A DNA stretch of 64,000 nt from JABFSM01 sp052389555 (GCA_052389555.1 JBQTHV010000015.1:6517-70516); one strand, 5' to 3'. Shown: positions 9,753-18,003, counted from the first letter of the stretch. Made by a program: numbers and translations. The notes: generated by a model from the letters alone, not told the origin.

Positions 9753-10244
9753 ATGGTTCGGATGCGGGTGGCCCACCTGGGGCTGGATCGTGCGACCAAC
9801 ACCCCGGTCGTCGTGCTTCGCGAGGAAGACGGCGAGCGGACCCTCCCCATCTGGATCGGGGCTTCCGAGGCCAACGCCATCGCGCTGGAACTCCAGGGTG
9901 TCAAGCCCGAGCGGCCGCTCACCCACGACTTGATGAAGCGACTCGTATCCGGGCTGGGTGGCGAGCTTCGCCGGGTGCTGATCGCCGGGCTGCGCGAGAA
10001 TACCTACCTCGCGCAGCTGCTGATCTATCGGGGGACCGAGGTGTTCGAGGTTGATGCCCGGCCGTCGGATAGCATTGCCCTCGCGCTCCGGATGAACGCG
10101 CCGATCTTTTCCGAAGAAGATTTGCTCGACCGCACCGCACGCAGCTCGGACGCCTCCCCTCAGCAGCCCGGCGGCGATCCCGAGGCGCTGAAGCGGTTCC
10201 TCGAAGGACTCGATCCCCAGGATCTCGGACGATTCCAACCCTAG
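9753..10244 (+). CDS. Bifunctional nuclease (BFN/DUF151) family protein
   Basis: 163 residues from ATG 9753, preceded by a purine-rich GAGAGGAG site. Pattern VVVLREEDGERTLPIWIGASEANAIALELQGVKPERPLTHDLM is the DUF151 core; it is followed by RPSDSIALALR, also conserved. Family members were described as having RNase/DNase activity in plants and in bacteria, with loosely defined roles. The C-terminal 40 residues are a charged, low-complexity tail. Confidence 0.85.
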   Translation: MVRMRVAHLGLDRATNTPVVVLREEDGERTLPIWIGASEANAIALELQGVKPERPLTHDLMKRLVSGLGGELRRVLIAGLRENTYLAQLLIYRGTEVFEVDARPSDSIALALRMNAPIFSEEDLLDRTARSSDASPQQPGGDPEALKRFLEGLDPQDLGRFQP

Positions 10245-10303
10245 CAAGACGGCAGGGCGGCAGGACGGCAGGACGGCTCGGCCGCTGGACGGTTGGACGG
10301 CTG
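10243..10303 (+). repeat. Degenerate GGCAGGACGG / GGTTGGACGG direct repeats
   Basis: About six loose copies of a 9-10 bp unit (GCGGCAGGACGGCAGGACGG, then GGACGGTTGGACGG) fill the gap between the BFN gene and the next ORF and run into the apparent signal-peptide region of that ORF. Same style as the other degenerate repeats in the window. Some units are complementary (CGGCCG) but there is no long stem. Confidence 0.6.
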
Positions 10304-10324
10304 GTTCTGCTCGTTACCGTCCTC

Positions 10325-11410
10325 ATGCCTAACCTGCTGCTTGCTCAAAGCCGCGCCGGTGGGCGGGTGGTCAGACTCGCCGAGGGCGATACCCTGCCGG
10401 TGGGACGGGTGGCGGTCGTGCTTCACCGCGTGGGCGCTTCCGCGCAAGGTCCGATCGACACGGTCACCAGCGATGCCCGCGGCCGGTTTGCCGTCCGGTT
10501 CCGCGCCGACTCTGGCGCGATCTACCTCCTCAGTGTCCGGTATCGGGACATCGAGTACTTCTCGCAGCCGGTGAGCCCGGACCCCGGCCGACCCGACACG
10601 GGCCTGGTGCTGGTGGTCGCGGACACCTCGAGCGCGGCGCTCATCCGGGTTCCGGAACGCACTATCCTGGTCGCGAGGCCGGACCAGTCGGGTAGCCGTA
10701 CCGTGATCGACTGGATCGTCCTCGCGAATCCGGGTGAGCGCACCCGGGTGCCCGCCGACAGCGTTCCCTCGTGGGGGATGCCGCTCCCACCGGAGGCGCA
10801 GAACGTGGAACTGGCCGAAGCCCATCTCAGCCAGTTCTCGCCCGACGCCCTGGAGTTCCGCCGGGACAGCGTGCTTGTCTTCGCGCCGCTCTCGCCGGGC
10901 CGGAAAGAGCTGGTCCTCCAGTATCGGGTCCCGGCCGGCGAGCGCGCGCTCACGATTCCTCTGCCGGCGAGCGACTCGGTCTTCCTCCTGCTGGAGGAAT
11001 CGGACGCCAGCGTGGTGGGACCCGGCCTAACCCGCGGCACCCCGCAGCGGGTGGAGGATCGGGTCTTCCAGCGTTGGGCCGGAGCCGGCGCCGGCGACCC
11101 CGCCGAACCGATCGAGGTCCGGTTTCCCTCCCCGGGGCTCGCCCGGGGGACCGTGCTGGCATTGGTGCTCGTCGCGGCCGGGTTGGGGTTCGCGGCACTC
11201 GCCATCGTGCAGCTCCGGGGTCGCGGCCCCGGCCTCGCGCCGGAACTCCATCCGGTTGCCCTGGCCGATGCGATCGCACGACTGGACACGCATTACCTCG
11301 CACCCGGCGCAAGCTTTCCCTCCGACGAGCTCGAGCGCTATCGCATGCAGCGCGCCGCGCTCAAGCAGCGGCTCGAGCGCGCTCTTGCCAGCGCCCGGCG
11401 GGGCTCCTAA
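10325..11410 (+). CDS. Envelope protein of unknown function with N-terminal beta domain and C-terminal membrane helix
   Basis: 361 residues from ATG 10325. The N-terminal ~80 residues (GGRVVRL...DSGAIYLLSVRYRDIEYFSQPV) look like a carboxypeptidase-regulatory/transthyretin-like beta domain. A single membrane helix lies near residues 275-297 (GTVLALVLVAAGLGFAALAIVQL), followed by a charged helical tail. Start is uncertain: the frame upstream of the ATG reads GRLVLLVTVLMPNLLLAQS, a good signal peptide, but it has no ATG/GTG/TTG before the repeat at 10243-10303; CTG 10301 could be used. Function unknown. Confidence 0.7.
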   Translation: MPNLLLAQSRAGGRVVRLAEGDTLPVGRVAVVLHRVGASAQGPIDTVTSDARGRFAVRFRADSGAIYLLSVRYRDIEYFSQPVSPDPGRPDTGLVLVVADTSSAALIRVPERTILVARPDQSGSRTVIDWIVLANPGERTRVPADSVPSWGMPLPPEAQNVELAEAHLSQFSPDALEFRRDSVLVFAPLSPGRKELVLQYRVPAGERALTIPLPASDSVFLLLEESDASVVGPGLTRGTPQRVEDRVFQRWAGAGAGDPAEPIEVRFPSPGLARGTVLALVLVAAGLGFAALAIVQLRGRGPGLAPELHPVALADAIARLDTHYLAPGASFPSDELERYRMQRAALKQRLERALASARRGS

Positions 11411-11425
11411 GTTCGCCGATACCAT

Positions 11426-11565
11426 CACGACGCGGACGCTCGGAAGCCGGTGCGATGCCGGCGCGGCCCCGCCACTGTGAGGGGCGCAGCAACCCCTGCT
11501 CACCCGCCACTGGGCAACTGGGAAGGCGAGCGGGAGCCCCAAGCCAGGAGACCTCCTGCGTCGTG
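11426..11565 (+). promoter_or_regulatory. Cobalamin (B12) riboswitch
   Basis: Conserved cobalamin-aptamer blocks are visible in order: GGAAGCCGGTGCGATGCCGG at 11442, GCCACTGTGA, then a GGAAGG region, and the B12 box AAGCCAGGAGACC at 11541-11553. The closing P1 stem is explicit: CACGACGC at 11426-11433 pairs perfectly with GCGTCGTG at 11558-11565. It lies directly ahead of btuFCD, as expected for adenosylcobalamin-responsive control of B12 uptake. Confidence 0.92.
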
Positions 11566-11577
11566 TCACCCGCAGTT

Positions 11578-11591
11578 CCCTCGGGGGAGGG
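11578..11591 (+). promoter_or_regulatory. Shine-Dalgarno-sequestering hairpin of btuF (riboswitch expression platform)
   Basis: CCCTC (11578-11582) can pair with GAGGG (11587-11591) across a GGGG loop. The right arm is the purine-rich ribosome-binding site of btuF (start GTG 11598). This is the simplest way the aptamer just upstream could control translation: ligand-bound aptamer favours the hairpin and hides the site. Inferred from sequence alone. Confidence 0.45.
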
Positions 11592-11597
11592 GTCAGG

Positions 11598-12470
11598 GTG
11601 CCTCGGCTCCACCGCAGTCTCACGCTCGTCCTGCTGATCGGCTGCCGCCAGCCGGTGTCTTCGGCCGGTACGGTCACCGATGATGCCGGCGTTTCAGTCA
11701 GCGTCCCCGGCACGGTCGAGCGGATCGTCTCGCTGATTCCCGCCACCACCGAGCTCGTCTTTGCGCTGGGTGCCGGCGACCGGCTGGTCGGCCGCACTCG
11801 CTACTGCGACTTCCCGCCCGAGGCGGCCCGGGTCCCCGATCTGGGCAACGGCATCGATCCCAGTGTCGAGGCGGTCGTGGCGGCCCGGCCAGATCTGGTC
11901 CTGCTCTACCGCTCGAGCGCCAATACCCCGGCCGCGGAACGGCTGCGTGCGCTCCGGCTGCCGGTGCTCGAGCTCATCACCGACCGCATTGCCGACCAGG
12001 CGCGCATCGCCCGGCTCCTGGGACCCGTATTAGGCGTCGCGGCCCGGGCGGAGTCGCTGGTCGCCGCGGTTGACCGCCAGATCGCCGATGCTACCCAGCC
12101 GCCTGGCCGTCTGGCCGTCCGGCCATCCGTCTTCCTGCTGGCCTGGAACCGCCCGCCCTTGACCCTCGGGCGGGGCAGTTTCCTCTCCGAGATTGTGGAG
12201 CGCGCCGGCGCGCGCAACATCTTTGACGATCTCGCCGCGCCCTCCGCGCCGGTGTCGATCGAGGCGGTAGCCGTCCGGGATCCCGATTTCATTCTGACCT
12301 CGGCGGTGGATCTCCCCGCGATCGCGGAGCTCCCGGAATGGCAGGTCGTCCGCGCGGTGCGGGAGCGCCGGTTCTTGCGGGTTAGGGGGAGCGAGTTCAA
12401 CCGGCCCAGTCCCCGGATCGGCAGCGCGATCCGGACGCTGTCCGCCGCACTCGATTCGGCCCGGCGATGA
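11598..12470 (+). CDS. btuF: Cobalamin-binding lipoprotein (periplasmic component of B12 ABC transporter)
   Basis: 290 residues from GTG 11598. Lipoprotein signal with lipobox LIGC, lipidated Cys16. Class III solute-binding fold: VERIVSLIPATTELVFALGAGDRLVGRTRYCDFPPEA, then VEAVVAARPDLVLLYRS, and PDFILTS toward the C-terminus. Lies under the cobalamin riboswitch and overlaps btuC by 4 bp. A small degenerate repeat (12109-12129, encoding roughly GRLAVRPS) is inserted in frame in the middle of the protein. Confidence 0.88.
   Translation: MPRLHRSLTLVLLIGCRQPVSSAGTVTDDAGVSVSVPGTVERIVSLIPATTELVFALGAGDRLVGRTRYCDFPPEAARVPDLGNGIDPSVEAVVAARPDLVLLYRSSANTPAAERLRALRLPVLELITDRIADQARIARLLGPVLGVAARAESLVAAVDRQIADATQPPGRLAVRPSVFLLAWNRPPLTLGRGSFLSEIVERAGARNIFDDLAAPSAPVSIEAVAVRDPDFILTSAVDLPAIAELPEWQVVRAVRERRFLRVRGSEFNRPSPRIGSAIRTLSAALDSARR
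12109..12129 (+). repeat. In-frame degenerate repeat inside btuF
   Basis: About three copies of GCCGTCTGG/GCCGTCCGG-like units (GCCTGGCCGTCTGGCCGTCC, continuing GGCCATCC). It encodes part of the linker PPGRLAVRPSV near residues 168-180. The unit is close to the reverse complement of the repeat at 10243-10303 (GGACGGC), so both may belong to one family. Confidence 0.45.
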
Positions 12471-13435
12471 AAGCCGTCCTCCGGCTCGCCGGGGTGGCCG
12501 TGGTGGTGCTCGCGGTGGGGCTGGTGGCTGGGGCGGTTCCGCTCGCTCCCGTCGAAGTGCTTCGAGGGCTGGTTTCCCCCGACGCGCCCAGTGCCCCGAT
12601 CATTCGGGAGATCCGGCTCCCCCGGGTCCTGCTGGCGTTCCTCGTGGGTGGCGGGTTAGGTATCTCCGGCGCGGCCCTGCAGGCGCTGGTTCGGAATCCC
12701 CTCGCCGACCCGTTCCTGCTCGGCATTTCCGGCGGAGCCGGCCTGGCCGCGGTCCTGGCGATGGGCCTCGGCGTCACGGGCCCCTGGGGGGTACCCCTGG
12801 CGGCATTCGGGGGCGGGTTAGGAGCGGTGGCCCTGGTCTATCGGCTGAGCACGGTGGCGGGCCGCCCGCTCGACCCGCGCGTGCTGGTGCTCGCCGGCGT
12901 GGTGACCAGCGCGTTTACCGGTTCCCTGATGACGGCCGTGCTCACCCTGTCCACCGCCGAGGCCCTGCGCAACGCGTTCCTGTGGCTGCTGGGGGGATTC
13001 TCCGCCGCCTCGTGGCACACTGCCGGTGTCTTTGCCGCCTACGCGGCGATTCCGGTGGTCGCCCTGCACGGGCTGGCCCGCGCGCTCGATCTCCTCTCGC
13101 TGGGGGAAGAGCCGGCCCAGGCCCTCGGTCTCGACGCGGCCCGCGCCCGGCGCACCGTCTACCTCGCGACGTCGTTCCTCACCGCGGCAAGCGTGGCCGT
13201 ATGCGGGGTAGTGGGGTTCGTCGGGCTGGTCGCCCCGCACGCGCTGCGAGGGATCCTGGGGCCCGGCCATCGCCGGCTCCTTCCCGCGGTGTTCCTCGGC
13301 AGCGGCAGTTTCCTGGTGCTCGCCGACGCGGCGGCGCGAACCGTCGCCCGCCCGCTCGAGCTGCCGGTAGGCGTGGTCACGGCGCTGGTGGGTGTTCCGC
13401 TTTTCGCGATGCTGCTGCGTCGCTCGCTCCGATGA
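12467..13435 (+). CDS. btuC: Cobalamin ABC transporter permease (FecCD family)
   Basis: 322 residues, about ten membrane helices. Contains the BtuC/FhuB family motifs LPRVLLAFLVGGGLGISGAALQALVRNPLADPFLLGISGGAGL and, near the C-terminus, GFVGLVAPHALRGILGPGHRRLLP, the segment that contacts the ATPase. ATG overlaps the btuF stop by 4 bp and the stop overlaps the btuD start by 4 bp. B12 specificity is inferred from the riboswitch; the fold alone would also fit siderophore or haem uptake. Confidence 0.9.
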   Translation: MKAVLRLAGVAVVVLAVGLVAGAVPLAPVEVLRGLVSPDAPSAPIIREIRLPRVLLAFLVGGGLGISGAALQALVRNPLADPFLLGISGGAGLAAVLAMGLGVTGPWGVPLAAFGGGLGAVALVYRLSTVAGRPLDPRVLVLAGVVTSAFTGSLMTAVLTLSTAEALRNAFLWLLGGFSAASWHTAGVFAAYAAIPVVALHGLARALDLLSLGEEPAQALGLDAARARRTVYLATSFLTAASVAVCGVVGFVGLVAPHALRGILGPGHRRLLPAVFLGSGSFLVLADAAARTVARPLELPVGVVTALVGVPLFAMLLRRSLR

Positions 13436-14286
13436 TTCGAGGTCCGAGGGGCGAGGGGCGAGGGGCGACGCCACCGGCCGAGCCGGAGACCGCCAGCGAG
13501 GTGGGTGTGCTCCAGGCTCGGGATCTCGTTGTTCGCTACCCGGGTGCCGCCCTCGCGGCGCTCACCCAAGTGGATCTCCATCTCGACGCCGGCGAGCTCC
13601 TGGCGGTGGTCGGGCCGAATGGCTCGGGCAAGACGACGCTGCTCCGGGCGTTGCTTGGCCTTGTCTCGCTTCAAGCCGGCGAGGTCCGCATTGCCGGCAC
13701 ACCCCTCCCATCCTGGCGCCGCGCCGCCCTCGCCCGGTTTGTCGCGCTGGTGCCGCAGCGAGAAGAGACGCCGTTCTCCTGGCGAGTAGACGAGATGGTA
13801 GGCTTCGGCCGGTACGCTCGCCTGGGACCGCTGAGCCCCATGGGCCCCGAAGACCAGGCCGCCGTGGACCGCGCGCTTTTGCGTGCCGACCTCGCCGAGT
13901 TTCGCCACCGGCGAGTCGAGACGCTCTCCGGTGGGGAATGGCAGCGGGTGCGGATTGCGCGGGCGCTCGCGCAGGAGCCGCAGCTCCTGTGTCTCGATGA
14001 GCCAACGGTCTCCCTCGATCTCGGTCACGAGATGGCGTTGTTCGAGCTGGTGCGTCGCCTGGTCGCGGACGGTCTTGCGGCGCTCGTGGTGACCCATCAC
14101 TTGAACCTCGCCGCGCGGTTTGCGGATCGGATGCTTCTGCTCGACGCGGGACGCACCGCGGCCGTCGGCACTCCGTCCGAGGTGATGGAAGCGGAGCGAC
14201 TTTCCCGGATCTTCCGGTGGCCGGTCACGATCATTCCCCTGGAGGACGGAACCCCGCAGTTTGTGCCGCGTCGCGATTATTCTTGA
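13432..14286 (+). CDS. btuD: Cobalamin ABC transporter ATP-binding protein
   Basis: 284 residues from ATG 13432. Walker A GPNGSGKTT at residues 61-69, Q-loop PQREETPFSW, ABC signature LSGGEWQRVRIARAL, Walker B LLCLDEPT, switch His in VTHHLN. All catalytic features are intact. The N-terminal ~30 residues (IRGPRGEGRGATPP...) precede the fold and are encoded by a degenerate repeat at 13438-13470; a GTG at 13501 is an alternative start that would omit it, but the 4-bp overlap with btuC favours 13432. Confidence 0.9.
   Translation: MIRGPRGEGRGATPPAEPETASEVGVLQARDLVVRYPGAALAALTQVDLHLDAGELLAVVGPNGSGKTTLLRALLGLVSLQAGEVRIAGTPLPSWRRAALARFVALVPQREETPFSWRVDEMVGFGRYARLGPLSPMGPEDQAAVDRALLRADLAEFRHRRVETLSGGEWQRVRIARALAQEPQLLCLDEPTVSLDLGHEMALFELVRRLVADGLAALVVTHHLNLAARFADRMLLLDAGRTAAVGTPSEVMEAERLSRIFRWPVTIIPLEDGTPQFVPRRDYS
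13438..13470 (+). repeat. Degenerate GAGGGGCGAGG repeat at the btuD 5' end
   Basis: Direct repeats of GGTCCGAGGGGCGAGG / GGGCGAGGGGCGAC form the first codons of btuD. The same unit occurs between msrP and msrQ at 35701-35730 (GGTCCGAGGTGCGAGGGGCG), 22 kb away. Direct copies only here; no inverted arm nearby. Confidence 0.55.
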
Positions 14287-14289
14287 AGG

Positions 14290-15342
14290 ATGAAGCAGGT
14301 TCGGATGGCTGGGCTGGGGGCTGCCCTCGCGCTGGGGTGTGCGGCCACGACGCCCACCCCGCCCCCGCCGCGCGACGTTCTCGTCGTTCTCAATGCCGGC
14401 GATTCCACCCTGAGTCTGGTGCCGGTACCCGGTGGCGGACCACCGGTGACCGTCCGGTTGGGCAACATCGGCGGAGTCCCCCGAGGACTCGCGGCCCGAG
14501 GGAGCCAGCTGCTGGTGACCACCGGAGGCGGCACGCTCGCGCGGCTGGATCTGGCGACCGGGCTCTCGCCGGTGGTCTATGGTCTTCCTCCCGAAGCGGG
14601 CGCCGGCGGAGCCGCCTTCGTCGATGACACGCTGGCCTATGTGACCAACCCCGGCACCGGGCGGGTGACCCGCTTCAACTTCCGAACCGGCGACACCGTG
14701 AGCGTGGCGGCGGGACAGGTTCCGGTGGCGGTCGCGCTCGCCCGAGGGCGGCTCTTCGTGGCCAATGCGAATACCGATCTCGGGTGCCCCTTTGCCGATC
14801 CCTGCCTGCTGGGACCGAGCTGGCTCACCGTCCTTGATCCCATCGCGAACACGGGGCTCGACTCGGTCCCCTTGGTCGGACCGGGCAATGCGATCGCGAT
14901 GGAGGTCGGCGGCGACGGCTTGCTCTATGTGCTGAACGCGGGCGCGCGGGACGGGGCGAGCACCAGCGGCCGGGTGAGCATCGTGGATCCCATAACCCGC
15001 ACCGAGCTGGGGAGCTTTGCCGGCTTCGGCGAGCTGCCGAACGGCCTGGCCTCGGACCGGCGCGAACGCCTCTTCATCACGTCGGAAGAAGAAGGGCTCA
15101 TGGAATTCAACACCCGGACCCGCCGCCTGGTCCGGGGAGCCGGGGCGGGCATTCCGCTTCAGGGCGCGGTCGCCGCCGCGGTGGACGGCACCGGTCTCAT
15201 CTACACGGTGGAAGCGGGCTCGTGCTCCAATGTGTCCCCTGGGCGGGTCCGCATCTTCCGACCGGACCTCACCGAGCTGCGGGTGGTGCTCACCGGGTCG
15301 TGCTCGATCGCCGCGACGCTGGTCAAGCTTCCGCCGGAATGA
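14290..15342 (+). CDS. Beta-propeller (YncE-like) lipoprotein in the B12 operon; possible corrinoid-binding protein
   Basis: 350 residues with lipobox ALGC (Cys17) and then a low-complexity Thr/Pro linker. The rest is made of repeated blades, each with a pattern like VLVVLNAGDSTLSLVPVPGG, LLVTTGGGTLARLDLATG, AYVTNPGTGRVTRFNF, LYVLNAGARDGASTSGRVSIVDP. Exported and membrane anchored. Starts four bases after the btuD stop, so it is in the riboswitch operon. Bacteroides BtuG is also a propeller lipoprotein next to B12 transport genes; equivalence here is a hypothesis from context, not from detectable identity. Confidence 0.75.
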   Translation: MKQVRMAGLGAALALGCAATTPTPPPPRDVLVVLNAGDSTLSLVPVPGGGPPVTVRLGNIGGVPRGLAARGSQLLVTTGGGTLARLDLATGLSPVVYGLPPEAGAGGAAFVDDTLAYVTNPGTGRVTRFNFRTGDTVSVAAGQVPVAVALARGRLFVANANTDLGCPFADPCLLGPSWLTVLDPIANTGLDSVPLVGPGNAIAMEVGGDGLLYVLNAGARDGASTSGRVSIVDPITRTELGSFAGFGELPNGLASDRRERLFITSEEEGLMEFNTRTRRLVRGAGAGIPLQGAVAAAVDGTGLIYTVEAGSCSNVSPGRVRIFRPDLTELRVVLTGSCSIAATLVKLPPE

Positions 15343-15351
15343 TGCCGGGCG

Positions 15352-16110
15352 ATGCCGCCCATCACCACGACTGCCGTCATCCTGGGCGCGATTCCCTATC
15401 GCGAAACGTCTCGCATCGTGCGGCTGGCGACCCGCGACCTGGGCGTCCAGAGCGCGATCGCCAAGGGAGCCCTGCGGCCCCATAGCCGGTTTGGCCATTC
15501 GCTCCAGCCGCTGACCGAAGGGACCGCGATGCTCCACCTGGCGCGGAGCAGCGATCTCCACCTGCTCATCCAATTCGACGCCGACCGAATCCGCATCGGG
15601 TTGGCGGACCGCCTGGACCGCTACTCGGCCGCGGTAGTGCTCGCCGAGCTGATGATTCGGTTCGCCCCCGCGTCGCGACACCAATCGAGCTTCGAGCTGC
15701 TCCGCGATGCGCTCGCGATTCTCGAGGTGGCTCCCGCAGCCGCGGTCGAGCCGCTCGCGCTCCGCTCGCTCTGGCGACTGGTCGCCGTGCTCGGCTTTGC
15801 GCCGGCCCTCGAGATCTGCGTCCGGTGCGGAGCGCCGGTCGGCTCGAGCGGCATCTGCTTCTCGGCCCAGGATGGCGGCGTGTTATGCCAGCGCTGTGCC
15901 CGCGGAATCGCCGGGGCGCAACTCCGGCTCAGTGATCGAGCCGCCCTGGGCGCGTTCCTGGACCCGGAGGCCGAATTGCCGGTCCTCGACGAGCGGCATC
16001 TCGCCGCCCACCGCCGGCTGCTGGAACGCTACATCCGGTACCACCTGGCTGAGGGGGCGGCGCTTCCGGCCCTGGCCTTCTGGGCCGAGCGAAGCTGGCT
16101 CGCGGCATGA
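15352..16110 (+). CDS. recO: DNA repair protein RecO
   Basis: 252 residues, typical. N-terminal OB fold (TTAVILGAIPYRETSRIVRLATRDLGVQSAIAKGALR, in which the GALRP-x-SRF motif is conserved), helical middle, and a four-Cys zinc finger: CVRCGAPV ... GVLCQRCA (residues near 155-182). Mediates RecF-pathway annealing and RecA loading. Starts 9 bp after the propeller gene and overlaps selB by 4 bp, so it is probably read from the B12 operon transcript as well as any internal promoter. Confidence 0.9.
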   Translation: MPPITTTAVILGAIPYRETSRIVRLATRDLGVQSAIAKGALRPHSRFGHSLQPLTEGTAMLHLARSSDLHLLIQFDADRIRIGLADRLDRYSAAVVLAELMIRFAPASRHQSSFELLRDALAILEVAPAAAVEPLALRSLWRLVAVLGFAPALEICVRCGAPVGSSGICFSAQDGGVLCQRCARGIAGAQLRLSDRAALGAFLDPEAELPVLDERHLAAHRRLLERYIRYHLAEGAALPALAFWAERSWLAA

Positions 16111-17951
16111 TCATCGGCACCGCCGGCCACATCGACCATGGGAAGTCCGCTCTGGTGACCGCCCTCACCGGCCGGCGAATGGACCGCCTGGTCGAAGAGC
16201 AGCGTCGCGGAATCACCATCGACCTCAACTTCGCGCCGCTCGGTTTCCCCGGGCTTCCTCCGGCCGGCATTGTGGACGTACCGGGCCATGAGGACTTCGT
16301 GCGCACCATGGTCGCCGGCGCGTCGGGGATCGATTTGGTGCTGCTGGTGGTGGACGCGGCGCAGGGTCCCCAGCCCCAGACCTGGGAGCATCTGGCCATC
16401 GTCGAGCAGCTCGGCGTCCGGCGGGGGATTCCGGTCATCACCAAGGCGGATCTCGCCGAGCCGGAGTGGATCGAGCTGGTCCGGGAGGAGCTGGGCGACC
16501 GCCTGGCCGGGTCGACGGTAGCGTTCGAGCCGGCTGCGGTCGTGTCGGCCCTAACCCGCCAGGGGATCCCGGAGCTCGCCGACCGATTGCGGGTTATGAT
16601 CGAGACGGCCGCTGCGCCCCCGGCCGAGCTCGTCCAGGATGCGTTCCGGATGCCGGTCGATCGGGCGTTCTCGGTGGCCGGGGTGGGTACGGTCGTGACC
16701 GGCACACCCTGGTCCGGCTCGCTTCGGGTAGGGGATGCCGTGACGCTCCTGCCGGCCGGACGGTCGGGACGGGTGCGCTCGATCGAAGCCTACGGGGCCC
16801 CGGTGGAGCAAGCCCGGCCGGGCCAGCGTACCGCCGTGGGGATCGCGGGCCTCGAGCGGAGTGCCATCCGGCGGGGCGAGACCCTGGTGCAGAGCGGGGC
16901 AAACGGGAAGCTGGCCTGGCAGCCCACGACGGCGCTCGATGGGGAGCTCCGGCTGCTGCCCGCGGTTACCGCCGTCCGGCGCCAGGCGCGGGTTAGGGTT
17001 CACCTGGGGACGGCCGAAGTGCTGGCCCGAGTCTATCCGCGCGGCGAAGCCCGGTCGGGGACTCTCCTGGCCCGCCTGGCACTCGAGAGCCCGCTGGTGG
17101 CTCGCGGCGGCGATCGGTTCGTGCTGCGGAGCTACTCCCCGGTGACCACCATTGGCGGGGGCTGCGTGCTGGACCCGCTGCCTCCCCGTCGGGCAATCTG
17201 GCCCGCAGGCCTCGCCGCCGAGCCGATTGCCCGGCTCGAGGCCCTGGTGGTACGTCGTGCCGCAGGGGCCGCCATCGACGAGTTGCCGCTCCTGCTCGGC
17301 TTGTCCCCCGCGAAGTGTCGCGAGGTTGTGAAGGGGTCTGCCACCGTTGCCACCATTGGGACGCGGGTCGTGAGTTCGGCCGCAGCCGGGGACCTGCGGG
17401 CCCAGGCTTTGGTTCTCGTAAAGGAGTATCACACTCGTCACCCGGACCTCCCCGGCCTTTCCCTGGAAACCCTCCGCCGCTCGCTTCGGGGGCCGGCACC
17501 GCTCATTGATGACGTGATCGATGGCTTGGTGCAAAGCGGTGAAGCGACCCTCCGCGATGGGGTCGTCTCGCTGCCAGGATTTCGTTCCCAGCTTACCCAA
17601 GATTCGGACCTGATCGCCCAGGTTCTGGCGAGAGTCGAAGCGGGTGGTCTGGCCCCACCGAGTGTCGAGGAGCTCGAGCAAGGGCTCGGTCGCCCGAACC
17701 TCGTCCCGGTGCTCCGTCACCTGGCTTCGGAGGGCCGAATCAAGGCCGTGGACGATGGCCGATACTTTTCCACAAAAGCTCTGGATGAGTTTGTTGAGGC
17801 GATTCGACAAGTCGCTCAAAAAGAACCAGTTACGCCAGCTCGTCTGAGAGATTACCTAGGGGTCAGCCGGAAGTACCTTATTCCCCTCCTGGAATGGGCT
17901 GACCGCTCCGGCGTCACCAGGAGAGTGGGTGACAGTAGAGTCGTAATCTGA
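16107..17951 (+). CDS. selB: Selenocysteine-specific translation elongation factor SelB
   Basis: 614 residues. EF-Tu-like GTPase: G1 motif GHIDHGKS at residues 7-14, RRGITIDLNF (switch I), DVPGHEDFVRTMVAGA (G3), and TKAD (G4). Domain II/III follow, then a long C-terminal part with winged-helix character (LAPPSVEELEQGLGR..., VTPARLRDYLGVSRKYLIPLLEWADRSGVTRRVGDSRVV) that binds the SECIS hairpin. This is the clear SelB signature. No selA, selD, tRNA-Sec or in-frame-UGA selenoprotein was recognised in the window. Confidence 0.93.
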   Translation: MIIGTAGHIDHGKSALVTALTGRRMDRLVEEQRRGITIDLNFAPLGFPGLPPAGIVDVPGHEDFVRTMVAGASGIDLVLLVVDAAQGPQPQTWEHLAIVEQLGVRRGIPVITKADLAEPEWIELVREELGDRLAGSTVAFEPAAVVSALTRQGIPELADRLRVMIETAAAPPAELVQDAFRMPVDRAFSVAGVGTVVTGTPWSGSLRVGDAVTLLPAGRSGRVRSIEAYGAPVEQARPGQRTAVGIAGLERSAIRRGETLVQSGANGKLAWQPTTALDGELRLLPAVTAVRRQARVRVHLGTAEVLARVYPRGEARSGTLLARLALESPLVARGGDRFVLRSYSPVTTIGGGCVLDPLPPRRAIWPAGLAAEPIARLEALVVRRAAGAAIDELPLLLGLSPAKCREVVKGSATVATIGTRVVSSAAAGDLRAQALVLVKEYHTRHPDLPGLSLETLRRSLRGPAPLIDDVIDGLVQSGEATLRDGVVSLPGFRSQLTQDSDLIAQVLARVEAGGLAPPSVEELEQGLGRPNLVPVLRHLASEGRIKAVDDGRYFSTKALDEFVEAIRQVAQKEPVTPARLRDYLGVSRKYLIPLLEWADRSGVTRRVGDSRVVI

Positions 17952-18003
17952 GCCGAACGGACATGGGGATCTGCCGGGATGGCTGGGTTGGGAGGCATGG
18001 AAT

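Noticed and set aside
13159..15684. 841-codon open frame on the minus strand opposite btuC, btuD, the propeller gene and recO
   Set aside because: Mirrors four genes with clear families on the + strand. Composition (Arg/Gly/His-rich, no hydrophobic core) is typical of shadow translation.
16107..17951. Selenoprotein next to selB
   Set aside because: I looked for conserved coding sequence continuing past an in-frame TGA in neighbouring genes and found none, apart from the four-helix-bundle gene, where continuation is in another frame.
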